DNA from: Anagrus nilaparvatae
Taxonomy: Eukaryota > Arthropoda > Insecta > Hymenoptera > Mymaridae
NCBI GenBank assembly: GCA_022575985.1
Contig: JAKSXM010000007.1
Span: 52,606,501-52,670,500 of the forward strand
Length of the DNA stretch: 64,000 nucleotides
Direction: 5' to 3'
Shown: piece after piece, positions 59,586-64,000 of the stretch
How the letters are laid out: the number at the start of each line of letters is the position of its first letter
Numbering within the stretch: position 1 is the first letter of the stretch
Notes under the pieces: generated by a model
Databases searched by the model: none
Told to the model about the DNA's origin: nothing
What the model saw: the letters and a program-made list of their open reading frames with translations, nothing else
Made by a program: the position numbers and the translations under genes

Positions 59586-60510
59586 CACAAGATTCTTATA
59601 TTTTTAGGCACGATCACCCTATGTATGCAATACATAGATGAAATCGTGCCTTATAAGTTTGTCAGGTCAAAAAACGGAAAAATTTCTAAATTGTACAATT
59701 CGTGGAGAAATTTGGTCCCCAGGTCATTCCGATGCCTCTAAATGCTTATATTGCCTTGTTGTGTGTAGGGATGTATGTTCGAGAAAGTGTATCCTCAAGA
59801 TCACAGAACCTACTCGATGAATCAAAAATCCCTTAAACCAAATTTTTTGAAATAAGATCTAGTTGTAGGGTTTTCAATTTCAAGTGATTTCATCAAGTAC
59901 TTGCAGAGAAATGTCCTAAAAACTGATTTCAGATATCAAAAAAAATTATTAAAAAATAATAAAAATGGTAAAAAATGAATTGGTTTTGAATTTAATACAT
60001 CCAAAATGTGGTTAATGATCTAAAATAACCAGAAAATAACTAAATTAATTGAAATTTATTTTTTAGGAACGATAACCCTGTGTATGCAATACATAGATGA
60101 AATCGTGCCTTAAAAGTTCATCAGGTTAAAAAACGAAAAAGTCTTCAAATTCTTCAATTTATGGAGGAATTTGGTCCCAAGGTCATTCTGAAATTTCTGT
60201 AACTTTAGGTCCGGGATTTCAATCTGCCAATGAGAGAACGATAAAAATTTCTTTAGAGTGGGGAAGGGTCGGACTCAATACATTGATCAGTTTGAAAAAT
60301 TGATTTGAAACTAATAACTAATAAGTTTTTAATTCTTCTGAAGGTTACTTCATTGAAATAAAACCGGTTGTTTAAAAACTGATTTTTTTAAATAGCGTAA
60401 TTTTATTAAATAAAAAAGAGATTAGGAACCTGGTAATAATAATGGTATGGTAATAAGTGCGTGTAAGTATTACAAAGCTAAATTTTGGCACAGAGATATT
60501 CAAGACCTAA

Positions 60511-60970
60511 ATACGTACACTTTCGTATTCTAATTTTTTCGGCCACGTGTTTTGAAAAAAGTTATGAGTACACAAAAATGGCCAATTTAAAAAAAAAACT
60601 AAAAGTAAGTATGAAACCCTGGAATAGGCTAGGTTTTTAACTAAGACCAAAACATAATAAGTTTATATTTGACATTTTTCGGTATATTAATTCTGGAGAG
60701 CCATGTCGGGCCATTGAAGACCTTTATCCGAGCTCAAAATCATGTACACTATAAACTGAGAGCGTGAATAAACGGCGGGTCTTCAATAGCCCGACATGCC
60801 CTTCGAGAGCCAAAATACCAAAATATTTAAAATATAAATTCAGTATGTTTTGGCCTAACATAAAAATCTAGTCTAATCCGGGGTGTCATAATTTCAGTTT
60901 TTCTTCCAAAAATTGGTTAACTTTTTCTAGTACACGTGACCAAAAAAATTAGAATACAAAAGTAGGTATG
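60511..60970. repeat. Foldback with ~200-bp arms (unit 2)
   Basis: Same structure and position as in unit 1, with a few changes (e.g. GGCGGG for GGCCGG beside the right arm). Compensatory changes between the arms could not be judged by eye. Confidence 0.82.
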
Positions 60971-61299
60971 CTTTGATTCTGAAATACGCAATCTGGGGTA
61001 CAAGTGGCTGAGAAGTAGAGGACATGAAATCAGCAAAAACTACCCCATTTTAGTTTTTTTGCGAAATTTTGAAAGCAGAGCTAAAATTATCTAATTAACT
61101 GCCTTTTTTTGAAGAAAGGGTAAGAAAATATTGAGATTCAATAATTACAAGCTCTAATTGGGCTATAAGACTAATTATAGGACGTGAAAACTAAACCTCT
61201 AAAAAGGACTAGTTATAATACATAAATGATAAACAACATTACAATAAAATCGCTATTCTTATAATTTGTAATTATCACCTTTACTAGATGTTAAGATTC

Positions 61300-62765
61300 T
61301 AAACCCAAATTATTTAGATTCTGTAAACCTGTATTATTTTAAGTCCTTAAATTGAAAATATTCTAAGTCCCTCAACTCAAATTATTAGAAGTCTCTAAAC
61401 CCGGAATATTTTAAGTCCCTAAACTTGAATTTTTCTAAGCCTCTCAAAGTAAATTATTCAAAGTCCCTAAATATAAAATATTTTAAGTTCCTAACCCCAC
61501 ATGATTTTTGACATTTGACCCCACTTGATTTTCAGATTCACAGGTTACCCCTCCTTAGAAACATGTTCAATGTTAAAACTACGATTTTAGCAGCAAATTG
61601 AAAAATTTATCATTTTGGGACAAAAATGGACATTCAATTTACTGACTGTAAAGAAGAGAATTTAATATAAAAAATTAGAAAGGTGATAATGTTTCGCAAA
61701 CAAATAATTCTAAAGGACAAATAAAGAATTTTTAGAAAAAAGCTTTTAGAAAATTGTTGAGACCTATAAAATCCATTTTTGTCTAAAATTGCAATTTTTG
61801 AGATAATTTAAAAATTAATCATTTCGGGGAAAAAATGACCATTTGGTTAAATTGCTATAACATTGTGAAAAATTGCGATATCCAAGGCTTGAAAAATGAC
61901 TTTAATACCGAAAAATTGTGACCAACAAGAAGTGTTTTTGTTAACTAACTAACTAAAAAGCAATATTACCAAAAAACTACATTTAAAAGTCTTGTGCATA
62001 GTATTATGCACATATTCTTGTGCCTAGAAGGCCCGTTGGAATAAACGGAGGTTATAGCAGGTTTTTTTCAATTATTAATGAAAGTAATTTGTAATATGGT
62101 TTCCTAAAGTTAGCGGTCTCTTGTTAGCGAAAGCAAAGTAAAGGCTCCGAAAAATCTGCCCTCTTATTGCATCTTTGTTAACTTTTTGCATAAGGGAACT
62201 TAAGCAAAATTTTTTCTTGCAAAATCTTTGTTATTACATGATCTTCCGGTGCTGGACATGGTATTTTTAAAGTCATATGACAAAATTAAATTCATAGGTT
62301 GGTATCAATGGGACCTCCGTATGTTGCGTTCACTTATACTACGATATAATAGTGTTAGTGTATGTTAATTCCAGGCAGGGGTGGGTAAAAAAGTGATGTT
62401 TTAGGGGGGGGGTAAATACAGGGCGATACAGAGCGGATGCATTGTTTGCTTATTAGTTAACCAATCGCAGCTAAGATTACAAGCATCAACAACTAGCGAT
62501 GCACCTAATAAAATAAAATTCACGTCCCACCCGGGATCACCGTGTATTGACGTTTTAGGGGGGGAGGGGTTGAAATATTAACGACGTTTTTAGGGGAGAG
62601 GGGTATGAAATGGACTTAGAATATTTCCGATTAAGGGACTTATAATAATTTCAAGTGGGAGTAAGCACAAGAACTTAGAATATTTTAGGTTTATGGACTT
62701 AGGATAATTTATATTTTGGGATTTATTGTAATTTCGATCTTAGGACTTATAATAATTAGGGAATA
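61300..62765. repeat. Inverted pair of AAGTCCCTAAA minisatellites (unit 2)
   Basis: Same as in unit 1; G tracts are shorter and the (CGGAGGTTAT)n triplication at 57,660-57,690 is here reduced to a single copy (62,045). Confidence 0.72.
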
Positions 62766-62851
62766 TACGTTAAAACGTTATAAGTGAACATGATTCAAGA
62801 TCGTTGGTTGTGTGAAAACACAAACCAGTTATAAGTTTTTTTCATTTTTTG

Positions 62852-63139
62852 TTAAATTGAGGGATAGTTTAGGAGGTAAATTAAATAAATGCCCCCGTAT
62901 AGGAGGTAAATTAAATAAAAGTTAAAATAGGATAAAACTTTTTCAAATGCAAGATTAAAAGAAAAGTAAAGAAAAAAACTCACATTGTATTTTTCCGATT
63001 TTATCTTACCCTGGAGATATTTTTCAACACCAATAGTTAGCTCTAATATTCCTTTATCGATACAGAATAAAAGAATAAATTCAATATTTAGATAATTACT
63101 CTTAAAATGTGGCACTATTAATTTGATCATAAGTTCCAA
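62852..63139 (-). other. Possible captured exon fragment, unit 2
   Basis: Identical to the unit 1 fragment through ~75 residues; the C-terminal end differs because of a ~26-bp local duplication (TAGGAGGTAAATTAAATAAA) at 62,871-62,920. Divergence only after the donor-like sites agrees with an exon/intron boundary. Confidence 0.28.
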
Positions 63140-64000
63140 AATATTGTGAAAAAACTCATAAGATGGAATGTTTCTGCTGTATTTTCCTATTTTCTAACCC
63201 AGTAGGACCCCAAATTCGGATTCAGCGACATACAAAACCTACAGAAGACTTTTTCTTTCTCTGGTTGACGAATTCCGAAACCGTTACACCACATTCTGAC
63301 TTGTGTATAATATTATTTTGGTAATTATGTTAATTGAGGGGTATTAGAGTTCAGAGTAACTTTTTTGTAGTTGGTGAATTATAGAAAAAGGACGTAATAA
63401 CAAAGTTCCGCCAACAAAAGTTTGGTTGAAATCTTTTCAGCAAACAAATAATAAGGTTTCAAAATGAGGGGCGGATTTTTCGTGTACTTTTTGGCTAATA
63501 CTTAAAAATTTTAACTATGCTTAATATTTTTTTACGTCTTATTTAAACATTATTATTGAACTCAATATAATCAAAGCTTTTAAAATCCCTAAATTAAAAA
63601 ATTACTGAAACTCTTTTCTTGCTTTTTTCTAACATGATCAGCTTCGCTCTACCCGTCTTTGACGGTATCTAGTATCTGTGATCCTAACCTATAGTATATT
63701 TTAAAATATATGTTTATTTTTTCAAATCTTATAATACCGACCATAATTTAATTAATAATATTTTTTATGCGTATTTTTTTAATAAAATTGTTTTATACAA
63801 AACAATGAACTATTTATCAATAATTATAATGTAACGATAATGAGACAACCGGTTTTTAACGTTTTTACTCAAAAAGTAATAGTTGGCACTCTCACGATAC
63901 CAACTATTGACTTATGACAATACAAGCGCCATTGGTGCTGCCACCATACCAAAAGTCGCTGAGTGTATAGCATAATGTATATAATTAATTTTTTTTTTTT

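Larger units (their letters stand above)
59297..63673 (+). mobile_element. Helentron-like unit 2 (tandem copy)
   Basis: It begins immediately after the CTAGT of unit 1 with the same ATTATAGAGCGAAGCTC start, and ends with the same hairpin and CTAGT at 63,669-63,673. By eye the two units differ by scattered single changes and short indels outside the replaced segment, implying recent duplication. Head-to-tail junctions like this are known for rolling-circle elements. Confidence 0.75.
53856..63965. mobile_element. 10.1-kb TIR element (TA target) hosting a Helentron-like tandem array
   Basis: Left end CACTCAGCGACTTTT..GTAT.GTGGCAGCACCA (53856-53887) is matched in reverse complement at 63,934-63,965 with only two or three differences, and TA flanks both sides (53854-53855, 63966-63967). 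Weaker similarity continues inward ~100 bp, including a conserved palindromic box GTTGGT...CCAAC in each arm (53,931-53,953 and 63,881-63,903). TA duplication suggests the Tc1/mariner superfamily or another TA-specific group. Removing the inserted array would leave ~0.7 kb without coding capacity, i.e. a MITE-sized element. No transposase is seen. Confidence 0.82.

Noticed and set aside
1..64000. tRNA genes, known snRNAs, rRNA, CRISPR arrays
   Set aside because: No convincing A/B box pairs, snRNA core sequences, rRNA segments or regularly spaced repeats were found by eye on either strand.

Overview
The window is eukaryotic and extremely A+T-rich, roughly four-fifths A+T by eye. Long homopolymer and AT runs dominate and every frame is packed with stop codons. 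Insect-type transposon debris is present throughout: LINE endonuclease and RT C-terminus, a Ty3/gypsy-like remnant with a tRNA-Lys-type primer-binding site, TTAA and TA MITEs, a Helentron-like element and a Baculo_FP-type ORF1. Together these point to an arthropod, most likely an insect with a very AT-rich genome; some Hymenoptera are of this kind. The species cannot be named from this sequence. No intact protein-coding host gene, tRNA, rRNA, known snRNA or CRISPR array was recognised. The window behaves like a gene desert or very long intron(s).

Region 1-31 kb is mostly featureless AT-rich DNA. It holds a hAT-like MITE remnant (4.6 kb), a degraded coding stretch (8.8-9.2 kb), a relative of the minisatellite found in the Helentron array (10.3-10.6 kb), a TTAA MITE with perfect 20-bp ends (15.4 kb), a retroelement primer-binding site (17.93 kb), the 3' end of a non-LTR retrotransposon (23.6-23.9 kb) and a palindromic TA-flanked MITE (28.9-29.5 kb). 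Region 31.6-33.6 kb is a three-unit tandem array of ~0.7 kb carrying pieces of an unrecognised coding exon. Region 38 kb has an antisense Ty3/gypsy-like pol remnant. Regions 43 and 44.6 kb have more small MITEs. Region 51.3-53.2 kb has an antisense LINE endonuclease fragment, then a Baculo_FP-type ORF1 interrupted by one in-frame TAG.

Region 53.86-63.97 kb is a set of nested elements. An outer element has ~35-bp (diverged to ~100-bp) terminal inverted repeats flanked by TA. It contains two tandem, nearly identical Helentron-like units of ~5.0 and ~4.4 kb. Each unit has asymmetric inverted ends (AGAGCGAAGCT / AGCTTCGCTCT), a 3' hairpin and a terminal CTAGT. Each also contains a ~455-bp foldback with ~200-bp arms, an inverted pair of 22-bp-type minisatellites, and two short possibly captured exon fragments.

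The most unusual signal is a composite motif seen eight times between 6.5 and 33.5 kb on both strands. It is a 16-bp palindrome (TTTCTCnnnnGAGAAA), then always exactly 14 bp, then TATATAA. Apart from the two copies in the tandem array, flanking sequence is not shared, so conservation is limited to the two boxes and their spacing. This matches the layout of an external small-RNA-type promoter (PSE + TATA). In one case (16,258) a clearly less AT-rich block begins where the transcript would be expected to start.
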